Positions 35,689-43,874 of a stretch of DNA of 64,000 nt are shown piece after piece. The notes below the pieces were generated by a model. That model was not told the DNA's origin. It saw only the letters and a program-made list of their open reading frames with translations, and ran no database searches. The translations under genes and the position numbers were made by a program. This stretch comes from Streptacidiphilus melanogenes. GTDB taxonomy: Bacteria > Actinomycetota > Actinomycetes > Streptomycetales > Streptomycetaceae. Where the stretch lies: the NCBI RefSeq assembly GCF_000787835.1, contig NZ_BBPP01000017.1:1-64000 (forward strand), given 5' to 3'. Positions within the stretch are counted from its first letter, which is position 1, and each line of letters begins with the position of its first letter.

Positions 35689-36348
35689 TCAGGCGACGAG
35701 CTCGCCGAAGGCGTGCCCCAGGTCCCCGTCCTGCGCCGCCAGCGTCTCGTCCTCACGGAGCCGGCGCAGGGCGCGCCAGATGCCGCTCTTGACCGTGCCG
35801 ACGCTGATCCCCAGCACGTCGGCGATCTCCGGGTCCGTCTTGCCCTCGTAGTACCGCAGCACCAGCATGGTGCGCTGGTTCTCCGGGAGCTTGGCCAGCG
35901 CCTGCCACAGCACCGTCCGCAGCTCCGTGCCGCCCATCGCGTCGGTGTCGCCCGCGGTCTCCGGCATCTCCTCGGTGGGGTACTCGTTGACCTTGCGCCG
36001 GCGCCACGCCGAGATGTGCAGGTTGGTCATGGTGCGGCGCATGTAGCCGCCGACCGCCGCCTTGTCGGAGATCCGGTCCCAGGCCCGGTAGGTGCTGAAG
36101 AGCGCGCTCTGCAGCAGGTCCTCGGCCGCGAAGCGGTCCCCGGTCAGGTGGTAGGCCGTGGCGTACAGCGACGCACGGCGCTCCTTCACGTAGGCGGTGA
36201 AGTCGTCGGCGTTGCCGGACTCCCGGGTGCCCGTGGAACCGTACGCCGCCTCGTGGCGTCCCACCGCGTGAAGGTGACGGACGGAGTACGTCTGGTGAGG
36301 CAGGGTCGCGGCGGCCTTGTCGGCGTGCGCCTCGAGGACTGCGTTCAT
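35689..36348 (-). CDS. sigQ: SigE-family ECF sigma factor (SigQ)
   Basis: A 219-residue extracytoplasmic-function sigma factor. The first 45 residues are extra. Region 2 (about 50-115) includes ATAYHLTGDRFAAEDLLQSA, and region 4 (about 150-205) includes LPENQRTMLVLRYYEGKTDPEIADVLG with its helix-turn-helix. It diverges from afsQ1, exactly as sigQ does in S. coelicolor, where it influences antibiotic production and is under AfsQ1 control. The ATG has GAGGGAG upstream. An AfsQ1-type repeat lies in the shared intergenic region. No anti-sigma gene is adjacent. Confidence 0.9.
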   Translation of the reverse strand: MNAVLEAHADKAAATLPHQTYSVRHLHAVGRHEAAYGSTGTRESGNADDFTAYVKERRASLYATAYHLTGDRFAAEDLLQSALFSTYRAWDRISDKAAVGGYMRRTMTNLHISAWRRRKVNEYPTEEMPETAGDTDAMGGTELRTVLWQALAKLPENQRTMLVLRYYEGKTDPEIADVLGISVGTVKSGIWRALRRLREDETLAAQDGDLGHAFGELVA

Positions 36349-36474
36349 CGGGTACTCCCTCGGATTCCGGTCGGTGCTGCTCGGTGCTGCGCCTTGGTGC
36401 TTGGCGCCGGGCTGCTGGTTCCGCCCGACAGAGAAAATCCTGCCCGGGGGTTTTCATCGCCCTGTCCGTCGACT

Positions 36475-36490
36475 GTCACAGGCGTGTCAC
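36475..36490. promoter_or_regulatory. AfsQ1-type direct repeat between sigQ and afsQ1
   Basis: GTCAC AGGCGT GTCAC matches the published AfsQ1 consensus GTnAC-n6-GTnAC perfectly. It lies 64 bases before the afsQ1 start and about 127 before sigQ, in the place expected for autoregulation and sigQ control. Related OmpR-type regulators (PhoP, GlnR, MtrA) bind similar 11-bp-spaced repeats. Confidence 0.7.
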
Positions 36491-36553
36491 AGAGGCTGTC
36501 GCGCCGTCCCCCGGTGCACGGGAGGGTCGATCCCACGCGGGCGGTACGCCACA

Positions 36554-37240
36554 ATGAACCGCGTGTCTCACCTGTTGCTCATCGAGGACGACGACGCGAT
36601 CCGTACCGGACTGGAGCTCGCGCTGACCCGCCAGGGTCACCGTGTCTCCGTGGCCGCCTCCGGCGAGGACGGCCTGAAGCTCTTCAAGGAGCAGCGCCCG
36701 GACCTGATCGTGCTGGACGTCATGCTGCCCGGCATCGACGGCTTCGAGGTCTGCCGGCGGATCCGCCGCACCGACCAGCTGCCGATCATCCTGCTGACGG
36801 CGCGCTCCGACGACATCGACGTGGTGGTCGGGCTGGAGTCCGGCGCGGACGACTACGTCGTGAAGCCGGTACAGCCGCGCGTGCTGGACGCGCGCATCCG
36901 CGCGGTGCTGCGGCGCGGCGAGCGGGAGAGCTCGGACTCGGCGGCCTTCGGCGACCTGGTGATCGACCGCAACGCGATGACCGTCACCAAGTCCGGCGCG
37001 GAGCTCCAGCTCACTCCGACCGAGCTGCGGCTGCTGCTGGAGCTGAGCCGTCGCCCCGGCCAGGCGCTGTCACGCCAGCAGCTGCTGCGGCTGGTCTGGG
37101 AGCACGACTACCTGGGCGACTCGCGGCTCGTGGACGCCTGCGTCCAGCGCCTGCGCGCCAAGGTCGAGGACGTGCCGTCCGCACCCACCCTGATCCGCAC
37201 CGTGCGCGGCGTCGGCTACCGCCTGGACGCCCCGGCGTGA
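36554..37240 (+). CDS. afsQ1: Response regulator AfsQ1
   Basis: A 228-residue OmpR-type response regulator. The receiver domain (1-120) has the acidic pair in LLIEDDDA, the phospho-acceptor Asp55 in LIVLDVMLPG and the Lys in DDYVVKPVQ. The winged-helix output domain covers about 130-225 (LTPTELRLLLELSRRPGQAL). Sequence and setting match AfsQ1, which controls antibiotic production and nitrogen, carbon and phosphate responses in S. coelicolor. ATG 36554 or GTG 36563 may be the start. Its stop overlaps the kinase start by four bases (GTGA). Confidence 0.95.
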   Translation: MNRVSHLLLIEDDDAIRTGLELALTRQGHRVSVAASGEDGLKLFKEQRPDLIVLDVMLPGIDGFEVCRRIRRTDQLPIILLTARSDDIDVVVGLESGADDYVVKPVQPRVLDARIRAVLRRGERESSDSAAFGDLVIDRNAMTVTKSGAELQLTPTELRLLLELSRRPGQALSRQQLLRLVWEHDYLGDSRLVDACVQRLRAKVEDVPSAPTLIRTVRGVGYRLDAPA

Positions 37241-38850
37241 CCAACCGCTCCACGACCACCGCTCCCAACGGCAACGGCCACGACTCGGGCGCCGGCCACG
37301 GCTCCGGGTCCGCCCACGGCTCCGGCGCCGAGCCGCCGCACGGGGCCGACCCGGGTCCGGCGCACCCGCGCGCCGGCTGGGTGGTCCGCCGGCTGCGGCT
37401 GACCTCGCTGCGGATAAGGATGATCGCCGTCTGCGCGGTGGTCGCGCTGGCGGCGGCGGTCTCCTCCTCCGGGATCGCGTACTGGCTCAACCGTGACGCG
37501 GTGCTCAAGCGCACCCAGGACACGGCCCTCGCGGACTTCCGCAACCAGCTCGACCGCACCGTCACCGCGCTGCCGCTGGAGCCGAGCTGCCAGGACCTGC
37601 AGGTGGCCGCGAACGTGGTGGCCACCACCGGGCTGCGCTACGACGTCGCCATGACCTCGCCGAGCTGCACGGTGGCCTCGCTGCGTTCCCACTACACGGC
37701 CGCCGACGTGCCCGACGCGCTGCGCCGGCAGGTCGAGCAGCCGTGCATGCACTGCACCACGTCGCCGGGCCAGTACCACCTGTTCTGGCAGCGAGTGAAC
37801 CTGGACGGCGTGCCGTACCTCATCGGCGGCACCAAGGTGCTGCCGAGCGGGCCGACCGCCTACATGTTCAAGTCCCTGGACGACGAGCAGCGCGACCTGG
37901 ACTCGCTTGCCTGGTCGCTGGGCATCGCGACGCTGCTGGCGCTGGTCGGGGCGGCGCTGCTGGCGCAGGCCGCGGCGGCGACGGTGCTGAAGCCGGTGGC
38001 CCGGCTCGCGGAGGCGGCGCGCCGGCTGGGCGAGGGCAACCTCGACACCCGCCTGGACGTCACCGGCCAGGACGAGCTGGCGGAGCTGTCGCGGACGTTC
38101 AACCACACGGCGGCCGCGCTGGAGGCGCAGGTCGACGAGCTGAGCGCGCGCGAACACGCCAGCCGCCGCTTCGTCGCCGACATGTCGCACGAGCTGCGCA
38201 CGCCGCTGACGGCGATGACCGCCGTCACGGACATCCTCGAGGACGAGGCGGACATGCTCGATCCGATGATCGAGCCGGCCGTACGCCTGGTCGTCAGCGA
38301 GACCCGGCGGCTGACCGAGCTGGTGGAGAACCTCATGGAGGTGACCCGCTTCGACGCCGGCACCGCCAAGCTGGTCGTCGACGAGGTCGACATCGCCGAC
38401 CTGATCACCTCGACCATCGACGCCCGTGCCTGGCTGGACGCCGTCGAGCTGGACGCGCCGCGCGGCCTGGTCGCCCGGCTGGACCCGCGCCGTATCGACG
38501 TGGTGCTGGCCAACCTGATCGGCAACGCGCTCAAGCACGGCGGCTCCCCGGTCCGCGTCCGCGCCCGCGAGGACTCCGACGCGCACGGCGACTGGCTGGT
38601 CGTCGAGGTCGCCGACGGCGGTCCCGGCATCCCCGAGGACGTCCTGCCGCACGTCTTCGACCGGTTCTTCAAGGCGGACGCCTCGCGCCGCCGCTCCGAG
38701 GGCAGCGGGCTCGGCCTGTCGATCGCGATGGAGAACGCCCGCATCCACGGCGGCACCATCACCGCGGCCAACGCCGCGGACGGCGTCGGGGCCGTCTTCA
38801 CGCTCCGGCTGCCGAAGAACCCGCCGACGAAGGACGGCATCACGCAATGA
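37237..38850 (+). CDS. afsQ2: Sensor histidine kinase AfsQ2
   Basis: A 537-residue membrane kinase. A long polar His/Gly/Ser-rich N-terminus (1-50) precedes a first membrane helix (about 62-85), an extracytoplasmic sensor of about 135 residues with several Cys (LEPSC, SPSCTV, CMHC) and a second helix (about 225-250). HAMP, the dimerisation helix with phosphorylated His318 in DMSHELRTPLT, and the ATPase domain (NLIGNALKHGG, DGGPGIPEDVL, GSGLGLSIA) follow. It overlaps afsQ1 by four bases and the lipoprotein gene by four, forming one operon. The four extracytoplasmic Cys suggest disulfides or a redox or metal cue, which is inference. Confidence 0.95.
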   Translation: MTNRSTTTAPNGNGHDSGAGHGSGSAHGSGAEPPHGADPGPAHPRAGWVVRRLRLTSLRIRMIAVCAVVALAAAVSSSGIAYWLNRDAVLKRTQDTALADFRNQLDRTVTALPLEPSCQDLQVAANVVATTGLRYDVAMTSPSCTVASLRSHYTAADVPDALRRQVEQPCMHCTTSPGQYHLFWQRVNLDGVPYLIGGTKVLPSGPTAYMFKSLDDEQRDLDSLAWSLGIATLLALVGAALLAQAAAATVLKPVARLAEAARRLGEGNLDTRLDVTGQDELAELSRTFNHTAAALEAQVDELSAREHASRRFVADMSHELRTPLTAMTAVTDILEDEADMLDPMIEPAVRLVVSETRRLTELVENLMEVTRFDAGTAKLVVDEVDIADLITSTIDARAWLDAVELDAPRGLVARLDPRRIDVVLANLIGNALKHGGSPVRVRAREDSDAHGDWLVVEVADGGPGIPEDVLPHVFDRFFKADASRRRSEGSGLGLSIAMENARIHGGTITAANAADGVGAVFTLRLPKNPPTKDGITQ

Positions 38851-39545
38851 GCACCACCCAGCGCACGGTTACAAGGTCAGCCCGGACCAGGGCGGTCACC
38901 AGCAGGTCCGCCGCCACCCGGGGCGTGACGACCAGGAGCGGCACCACCACGGCCGGCAGGACCACGAGCGGCACCACCGGGTCCGGCACGACCGCGGAAG
39001 TCGGGAACGGCCCCGCCGTGCGGCGAGGCCGCGCGGCCACGGCCGCACTGTCCGCGGCGGTGCTCGCCGCGATCGCGGCGGTCACGCTGAGCGGCTGCGG
39101 CATCCGCAGCACCGCGGTGCCGGTCGACGCCGGCATCCCCGCCTCCCGCACGGCGTGCCCGCCGACGCCGGGAGCGACCGGGGCCCCGTCCGCCGACAGC
39201 ACCGGGCCCGCCGTGCTGACCACCGAGGCGCCGACCTACGTCCTGCCGGGCGGCCCGAGCGACCTGCCGTCGCAGCTGTCGTCGGAGACGCCGTGGGAGG
39301 CACTGACCTCCGCGCTTCCGGTCGGCCCCGGGGTGCTGTCGTCCGCGACGGGAAGCGCGGCCGGGACGTCGTCGGGGACGCGTCCGTCCGCCGCCTCCGG
39401 CTCGGGGCGAGCCACCGGGGACAGGTCCGCCTCGCCCCGTGCGGCGGCTCCGGCGTCGCCCGCCCGGAGCACCCCGAGCACGGCGTCCTCGTCCGGGTTC
39501 TCCCTGAACGACTGCCCCGGCGCCTCCACGACCGGCGCCCCCTGA
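38847..39545 (+). CDS. Lipoprotein of the afsQ operon
   Basis: A 232-residue protein translationally coupled to afsQ2 (ATGA). The hydrophobic segment ALSAAVLAAIAAVTLSGC ends in a lipobox with Cys87 (approximate). It is preceded by about 65 residues rich in Thr, Ser, Gly and Arg (RSGTTTAGRTTSGTTGSGTT), far longer than a normal signal n-region. The mature part is Pro/Ser/Ala-rich and probably disordered. A lipoprotein follows afsQ2 in S. coelicolor too, as I recall. It may assist sensing by AfsQ2. An internal start nearer the signal (for example around residue 50) is possible. Confidence 0.75.
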   Translation: MSTTQRTVTRSARTRAVTSRSAATRGVTTRSGTTTAGRTTSGTTGSGTTAEVGNGPAVRRGRAATAALSAAVLAAIAAVTLSGCGIRSTAVPVDAGIPASRTACPPTPGATGAPSADSTGPAVLTTEAPTYVLPGGPSDLPSQLSSETPWEALTSALPVGPGVLSSATGSAAGTSSGTRPSAASGSGRATGDRSASPRAAAPASPARSTPSTASSSGFSLNDCPGASTTGAP

Positions 39546-39665
39546 GGCCGGGCCTTGAGCCGCGGGTGGGGGCGGGCGAGGGCTGCCGCAGGGGTGCGCG
39601 CGGGCGTGACGGCGCACACAAGGTTCCGCGCAACCGTGCGCCCCACCTCACGCGTCCCTGCTGGC

Positions 39666-40349
39666 GTGCAGCACGGAGAGAGCAGCGCTGATCCCCGTCC
39701 CTTCGCCGCCCGGTCAGGCGACGCGACGCGGCCCGACGTCCACACCGGCGCTCGGCGCCTCGGCCTGCTGCTGCTGACGGTCCATCTGGCGGTGCTGCTG
39801 TGGGCCACGTTGCGCAGCGGCCCCTCCCTCTGGCTCGCCGACAGCAACCTCACGCCCTTCGCGTCGGTCCGCGCCGAGCTGACCGGCGGCACCGTGCGGA
39901 ACTATCTGGAGCTGCTGCGCAGCCTGCTCTCGCTCGCGCCGCTGGGTGTCCTGCTGCCGCTGGCGGGCGGCAGGCGCGACGCCCCGCTGCTGCTCTCGTT
40001 CGCCCGTACCCTGCTCGCGGGGGTCCTGGTCGCGACCGGCCTGGAGGTGCTGCAGACGACGCTGTCGCTGCGGCTGCTCAACGTCGACGACATCCTGCTG
40101 GCCTGCATCGGGATCGCACTGACCCACCTGGCGGTGGTTCCCCCGGCCCGTGCCTGGCTGCGCCACCGCGCTGCGGCGCGGGTCGCGCACGCCGAATCGG
40201 CACACGCCACGCCCCACGCCACGGCGAGCGCCCCTGAGGGCGACCCTGAGAGCGCCCCTGAGACGAGGACCTTCCGGGGCGCGAATCCCCCAAGGGTCCG
40301 AATCATCGGCGGGGCTGACGCCACCGCCCTTCCTGCGCGAGAGGCTTGA
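39666..40349 (+). CDS. VanZ-family membrane protein
   Basis: A 227-residue protein with four hydrophobic segments (LGLLLLTVHLAVLLWATL, SLLSLAPLGVLLPLAG, FARTLLAGVLVATGLEVLQT, DDILLACIGIALTHLAVV) and the VanZ-like motifs NLTPF and LRLLNVDDIL. VanZ proteins are linked to glycopeptide (teicoplanin) resistance in enterococci, but most members have no known role. The GTG at 39666 is a choice without a good ribosome binding site; an upstream TTG is possible. The C-terminal 60 residues are Ala/Arg-rich and probably cytosolic. Confidence 0.75.
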   Translation: MQHGESSADPRPFAARSGDATRPDVHTGARRLGLLLLTVHLAVLLWATLRSGPSLWLADSNLTPFASVRAELTGGTVRNYLELLRSLLSLAPLGVLLPLAGGRRDAPLLLSFARTLLAGVLVATGLEVLQTTLSLRLLNVDDILLACIGIALTHLAVVPPARAWLRHRAAARVAHAESAHATPHATASAPEGDPESAPETRTFRGANPPRVRIIGGADATALPAREA

Positions 40350-40410
40350 GACATCAAGCAGGCGGCCGGCCCCGGAGGACGGGGGCGGCCCGACCGACAG
40401 GAGTGATCCC

Positions 40411-40602
40411 ATGTCCGCGACCGCCACTCTCGCCCGCCCCCGCAGCGGCCGCATGATCGGCGGTGTCTGCGCGGGAATCGCCCGGCGCTTCGGGCTGAGC
40501 CCGCTCACCGTCCGCGTGCTGTTCCTGCTCTCGTGCCTGCTGCCCGGGCCGCAGGTGCTCATATACCTGGCCCTGTGGCTGGTGCTCCCGGCCGAGTACT
40601 GA
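40411..40602 (+). CDS. PspC-domain membrane protein
   Basis: A 63-residue protein consisting of one PspC domain: RSGRMIGGVCAGIARRFGL, then PLTVRVLFLLSCLLPGPQVL and IYLALWLVLPAEY. PspC proteins are inner-membrane stress sensors, and short stand-alone versions are common in actinobacteria with no defined role. ACAGGAG seven bases upstream supports the ATG start. Confidence 0.85.
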   Translation: MSATATLARPRSGRMIGGVCAGIARRFGLSPLTVRVLFLLSCLLPGPQVLIYLALWLVLPAEY

Positions 40603-40623
40603 TCCTTCGCGCCGGTGCTCCGC

Positions 40624-41034
40624 TCAGCTGATCGACGGCGGGTTGAGGGGCAGGTTCTGGTGCAGCGTGTCGAGCGTGTGCCCTGTGCCGCCCTGGAGCT
40701 GCCCCACCGCGGGCAGGCTGCCGAGGTTCCCCACGGCGGGCAGGCCGCCGTCACGCTGCTGCGGCACCACGGACTGAACGGCCCGCGTCGGGACCGGCAG
40801 CGAGGACGTCGCGTTCTGCACCATCGGTGCGGCGCCGTTGATGACGCCCTGGGTGGTCGAGGTCAGGTTGTGCAGGCCGCCGTTGGGGGCGGTCAGCGAC
40901 GATGCCGTGCCGGTCAGCGGGCTGGTCTGGGGAAGCCCGCCGAGCGGGTCCGCCGCGGCAGGTCCGGCGACGGCGGCGACCGCCGCGACGCCGAGCACGG
41001 CCGTTCCGGCCGCCTGCAGGGTGACCTTCTTCAT
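40624..41034 (-). CDS. Small secreted protein of unknown function
   Basis: A 136-residue protein with a clear Sec signal peptide (MKKVTLQAAGTAVLGVAAVA, cleavage near GPAAADPL). The mature part of about 105 residues is low in charge and rich in Leu, Pro, Gly and Thr (LPQTSPLTGTASSL, LPAVGNLGSLPAVGQL). ACGAGGAG upstream supports the start. It resembles small secreted Streptomyces proteins without assigned function. It converges on the PspC gene. Confidence 0.75.
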   Translation of the reverse strand: MKKVTLQAAGTAVLGVAAVAAVAGPAAADPLGGLPQTSPLTGTASSLTAPNGGLHNLTSTTQGVINGAAPMVQNATSSLPVPTRAVQSVVPQQRDGGLPAVGNLGSLPAVGQLQGGTGHTLDTLHQNLPLNPPSIS

Positions 41035-41188
41035 GAGCAGTCTCCTCGTGTCCTGCGAGCCCGGCGATCACCGCGCGTGCTCGACTGACGGCCCAACGTA
41101 TCCACGCGGCCCCGGACGCCCCAAATCCCGGTCCACCGATCGGCGTACCGGGATTCAGGGTGTTGACGGGCGACGGCGACCCCACGGC

Positions 41189-42325
41189 TCAGGAGAAGAG
41201 CCACTCCGCCTTGAGCGCGGCGTAGCCGGGCTTGATCACGTCGTTGATCATCGCCAGCCGCTCGTCGAAGGGGATGAAGGTGCTCTTCATCGCGTTGACG
41301 GTGAACCACTGCAGGTCGTCCAGCGTGTAGCCGAAGGCGTCGACCAGGTGCTGGAACTCCTCGCTCATGCTGGTGCCGCTCATCAGCCGGTTGTCGGTGT
41401 TGACCGTGACCCGGAAGTGGAGCCGGCGCAGCAGGCCGATGGGGTGCTCCGCGTAGGAGTCGGCGGCTCCGGTCTGCAGGTTGGAGGTGGGGCACATCTC
41501 CAGCGGAATGCGCTTGTCGCGCACGTAGGCGGCGAGCCGGCCGAGCTCGACCTGCCCGTCGTCCTTGACGGTGATGTCGTCGATGATGCGCACGCCGTGC
41601 CCGAGGCGGTCGGCGCCGCAGCACTGGATCGCCTCCCAGATGGAGGGCAGCCCGAAGGCCTCGCCGGCGTGGATCGTGAAGTGGTTGTTCTCGCCCGCGA
41701 GGTACTCGAAGGCGTCCAGGTGACGGGTCGGCGGGTGGCCCGCCTCGGCGCCGGCGATGTCGAAGCCGACCACGCCGTGGTCGCGGTAGCGGTTGGCCAG
41801 CTCGGCGATCTCCCGGGAGCGGGCGGCGTGGCGCATCGCGGTCAGCAGCGTGCCGACCTTGATCCGGTCGCCGTTCTCCCGGGCGCGCAGCTCGCCGAGC
41901 CGGAAGCCCTCGTTGACGGCCTCGACGACCTCGTCGAGGGTCAGCCCGCGCTCGAGGTGCTGCTCGGGGGCGTAGCGGACCTCGGCGTAGACGACGCCGT
42001 CGCGGGCGAGGTCCTCGGCGCAGTCCGCGGCGACGCGGATCAGCGCCTCACGGGTCTGCATGACCGCGCAGGTGTGCGCGAAGGTCTCCAGGTACCGCTC
42101 CAGCGAGCCGGAGTCGGCGGCGTCGCGGAACCACTGGCCGAGCTTGGCCGGGTCCCGCTCGGGCAGGGCGTCGTATCCGACGGCGTCGGCCAGCTCAATG
42201 ATCGTCTCGGGGCGCAGTCCACCGTCGAGATGATCGTGCAGGAGCACCTTCGGCGCGCGACGGATCTGCTCCGGGGTCGCGGCGGGGATCAGTGCGCTGA
42301 CAGTTTGAGGGTTGTGGGTCACCAT
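41189..42325 (-). CDS. add: Adenosine deaminase
   Basis: A 378-residue zinc enzyme converting adenosine and deoxyadenosine to (deoxy)inosine. Metal and catalytic residues are visible: [19 protein letters not shown] with the catalytic Glu, DRLGHGVRI and the VNTDNRL Asp pair. Inosine produced here feeds the purine nucleoside phosphorylase at 27 kb. The ATG has TAGGAT six bases upstream, suggesting a leaderless transcript, and the shared palindrome lies four bases before that element. It therefore appears to belong to the local nucleoside regulon. Confidence 0.97.
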   Translation of the reverse strand: MVTHNPQTVSALIPAATPEQIRRAPKVLLHDHLDGGLRPETIIELADAVGYDALPERDPAKLGQWFRDAADSGSLERYLETFAHTCAVMQTREALIRVAADCAEDLARDGVVYAEVRYAPEQHLERGLTLDEVVEAVNEGFRLGELRARENGDRIKVGTLLTAMRHAARSREIAELANRYRDHGVVGFDIAGAEAGHPPTRHLDAFEYLAGENNHFTIHAGEAFGLPSIWEAIQCCGADRLGHGVRIIDDITVKDDGQVELGRLAAYVRDKRIPLEMCPTSNLQTGAADSYAEHPIGLLRRLHFRVTVNTDNRLMSGTSMSEEFQHLVDAFGYTLDDLQWFTVNAMKSTFIPFDERLAMINDVIKPGYAALKAEWLFS

Positions 42326-42341
42326 TGCCCGATCCTAGCTC

Positions 42342-42353
42342 CTACGCGCGTAG
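42342..42353. promoter_or_regulatory. Nucleoside-gene palindrome at the add promoter
   Basis: CTACGCGCGTAG, a perfect 12-bp palindrome identical to that before the purine nucleoside phosphorylase. On the minus strand it ends four bases before the likely -10 TAGGAT (42332-42337), which is itself six bases before the add start codon. Confidence 0.78.
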
Positions 42354-42428
42354 ATGTACCACCTGCGCAACACGGGAAGTTGCACCGCCCGCCGGCGCGC
42401 GCCCCCGGGCGGTGCAACGCCCTGTGCA

Positions 42429-43775
42429 CTAACTCCTCAGCTCGTAAACGATGTTGAACGGCGTCTCGGTCGCCCGGCGGAAGTGCGCGAAGCCCGCCTC
42501 CGCCGCGACCTCGCGGGTGCGCGCCTCGCCCGCCTGCGCGCCCATCGCCCGGCCCACCGGCTGCGCCTGCGAGGCCGGCACGCAGATCAGCGACGAGCCG
42601 CCGTAGAACGCCCGGCTCAGCGGGTTCATGTTGTCCGCCAGGTCGTCGGCGGCGTTGGGCTCGACCAGCATGACCACGCCGCCGTCCGTCAGGCGCGCCC
42701 GGCAGTGCGACAGTGCGCCGACCGGGTCGCCCATGTCGTGCAGGCAGTCGAAGAAGGCGATCAGGTCGTAGGGGCCGCCGCCGAAGTCGGCCGAGCCCGC
42801 GACCTCGAAGTCCACCCGCTTGCCCAGGTGGTCCGCCTTGGCCAGCCTCCGGGCCTCGTCGATCGAGGGCCCGTGGTAGTCGAAGCCGACGAAGTGCGAC
42901 TTCGGGAAGGCCTTGGCCATCATCATCGTCGAGTAGCCGAGCCCGCAGCCGACGTCCGCGGCGGTGCCGCCGGTGCGCAGCCTGTCCACGACACCGTCGA
43001 GCGCCGGGAGCCACTGGTCCACGAGGAAGGCCGCGTAGCCGGTGCGGAAGAAGCGGCCGACGTTCGGGAACAGCTCCGCGTGGTGCTCCTCCCAGCCGAC
43101 GCCGCCTCCCTTGACGAAGGCCTGCTCCAGCTTGTCCCGGGTCTCCATGGAGCCGGCCGCCGAGAAGAGCTGGAAACCGCTCGGCGCGTAGTAGGGGCTG
43201 TCCTGCTGGGTGAAGACGATGACCTGTTCGGGGCTCAACCGGAAGCGCCCGTCCGGGTCGAGGGTGATGTAGCCGCTCGCCGCCATGAGCGCGAGCCACT
43301 CGCGGACGTTGCGCTCCTGCGTGCCGGTCCGGGTCGCCAGGTCCGCGGAGGTGAGCGGCGCGCCGTCGGCCATGGCGGTGAAGAGGCCGAGCCGTTCGCC
43401 GATGACCATCATCGGCGCGACCGTCACCGCGCCCAGATCGGTGAGGACCTTGCCGAGCAGGGACTCCATCGCGTCCTCGTCGACGACCTCGTCCCGGGTG
43501 ACGTCGAGGTTCACGAAGCGGGGCTCCCCGACGCAGGCCTCCCGCATCTCCTCGGCGATGTGCCGGGTCTCGGGGAGGTCGCTGTTGCGCATCGCCTCCT
43601 CGTAGGAGGGGAACTCGACGATCTGCATGAAGTGGGAGGGCTTCTCCCGGTCCTTGCCCATCATGGCGTGGTGCGCGGTCCGCTTGCCCTCGGTGATCCG
43701 CAACCACTCGTCCATCAACCGGTCGACACGGTCCTCATCGGTGGTTTCATATTCAATGACCTGCATGAACGTCAT
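42429..43775 (-). CDS. Two-domain protein: dimeric alpha/beta-barrel domain fused to SAM methyltransferase
   Basis: A 448-residue fusion. Residues 1-95 (MTFMQVIEYETTDEDRVDRL, HFMQIVEFPSYEEAM) look like a dimeric alpha/beta-barrel (antibiotic-biosynthesis-monooxygenase-like) domain. Residues about 110-448 are a class I methyltransferase with an N-terminal winged-helix part (LTSADLATRTGTQERNVREWL) as in Mycobacterium Rv2258c. The SAM loop AADVGCGLGYSTMMMAKAFP and the later FDCLHDMGDP are also present. The ATG at 43775 has AAAGGGGG upstream. No biosynthetic cluster surrounds it. Substrate is unknown. Confidence 0.82.
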   Translation of the reverse strand: MTFMQVIEYETTDEDRVDRLMDEWLRITEGKRTAHHAMMGKDREKPSHFMQIVEFPSYEEAMRNSDLPETRHIAEEMREACVGEPRFVNLDVTRDEVVDEDAMESLLGKVLTDLGAVTVAPMMVIGERLGLFTAMADGAPLTSADLATRTGTQERNVREWLALMAASGYITLDPDGRFRLSPEQVIVFTQQDSPYYAPSGFQLFSAAGSMETRDKLEQAFVKGGGVGWEEHHAELFPNVGRFFRTGYAAFLVDQWLPALDGVVDRLRTGGTAADVGCGLGYSTMMMAKAFPKSHFVGFDYHGPSIDEARRLAKADHLGKRVDFEVAGSADFGGGPYDLIAFFDCLHDMGDPVGALSHCRARLTDGGVVMLVEPNAADDLADNMNPLSRAFYGGSSLICVPASQAQPVGRAMGAQAGEARTREVAAEAGFAHFRRATETPFNIVYELRS

Positions 43776-43874
43776 ACCGACCAACCCCCTTTCAGAGGTA
43801 CAGGAACAGCGTCCCGCTCGCCGGTAATGGTCACAAGCCAGACAATGCCGACTTTCCGCTGAATTCATCCGAAT

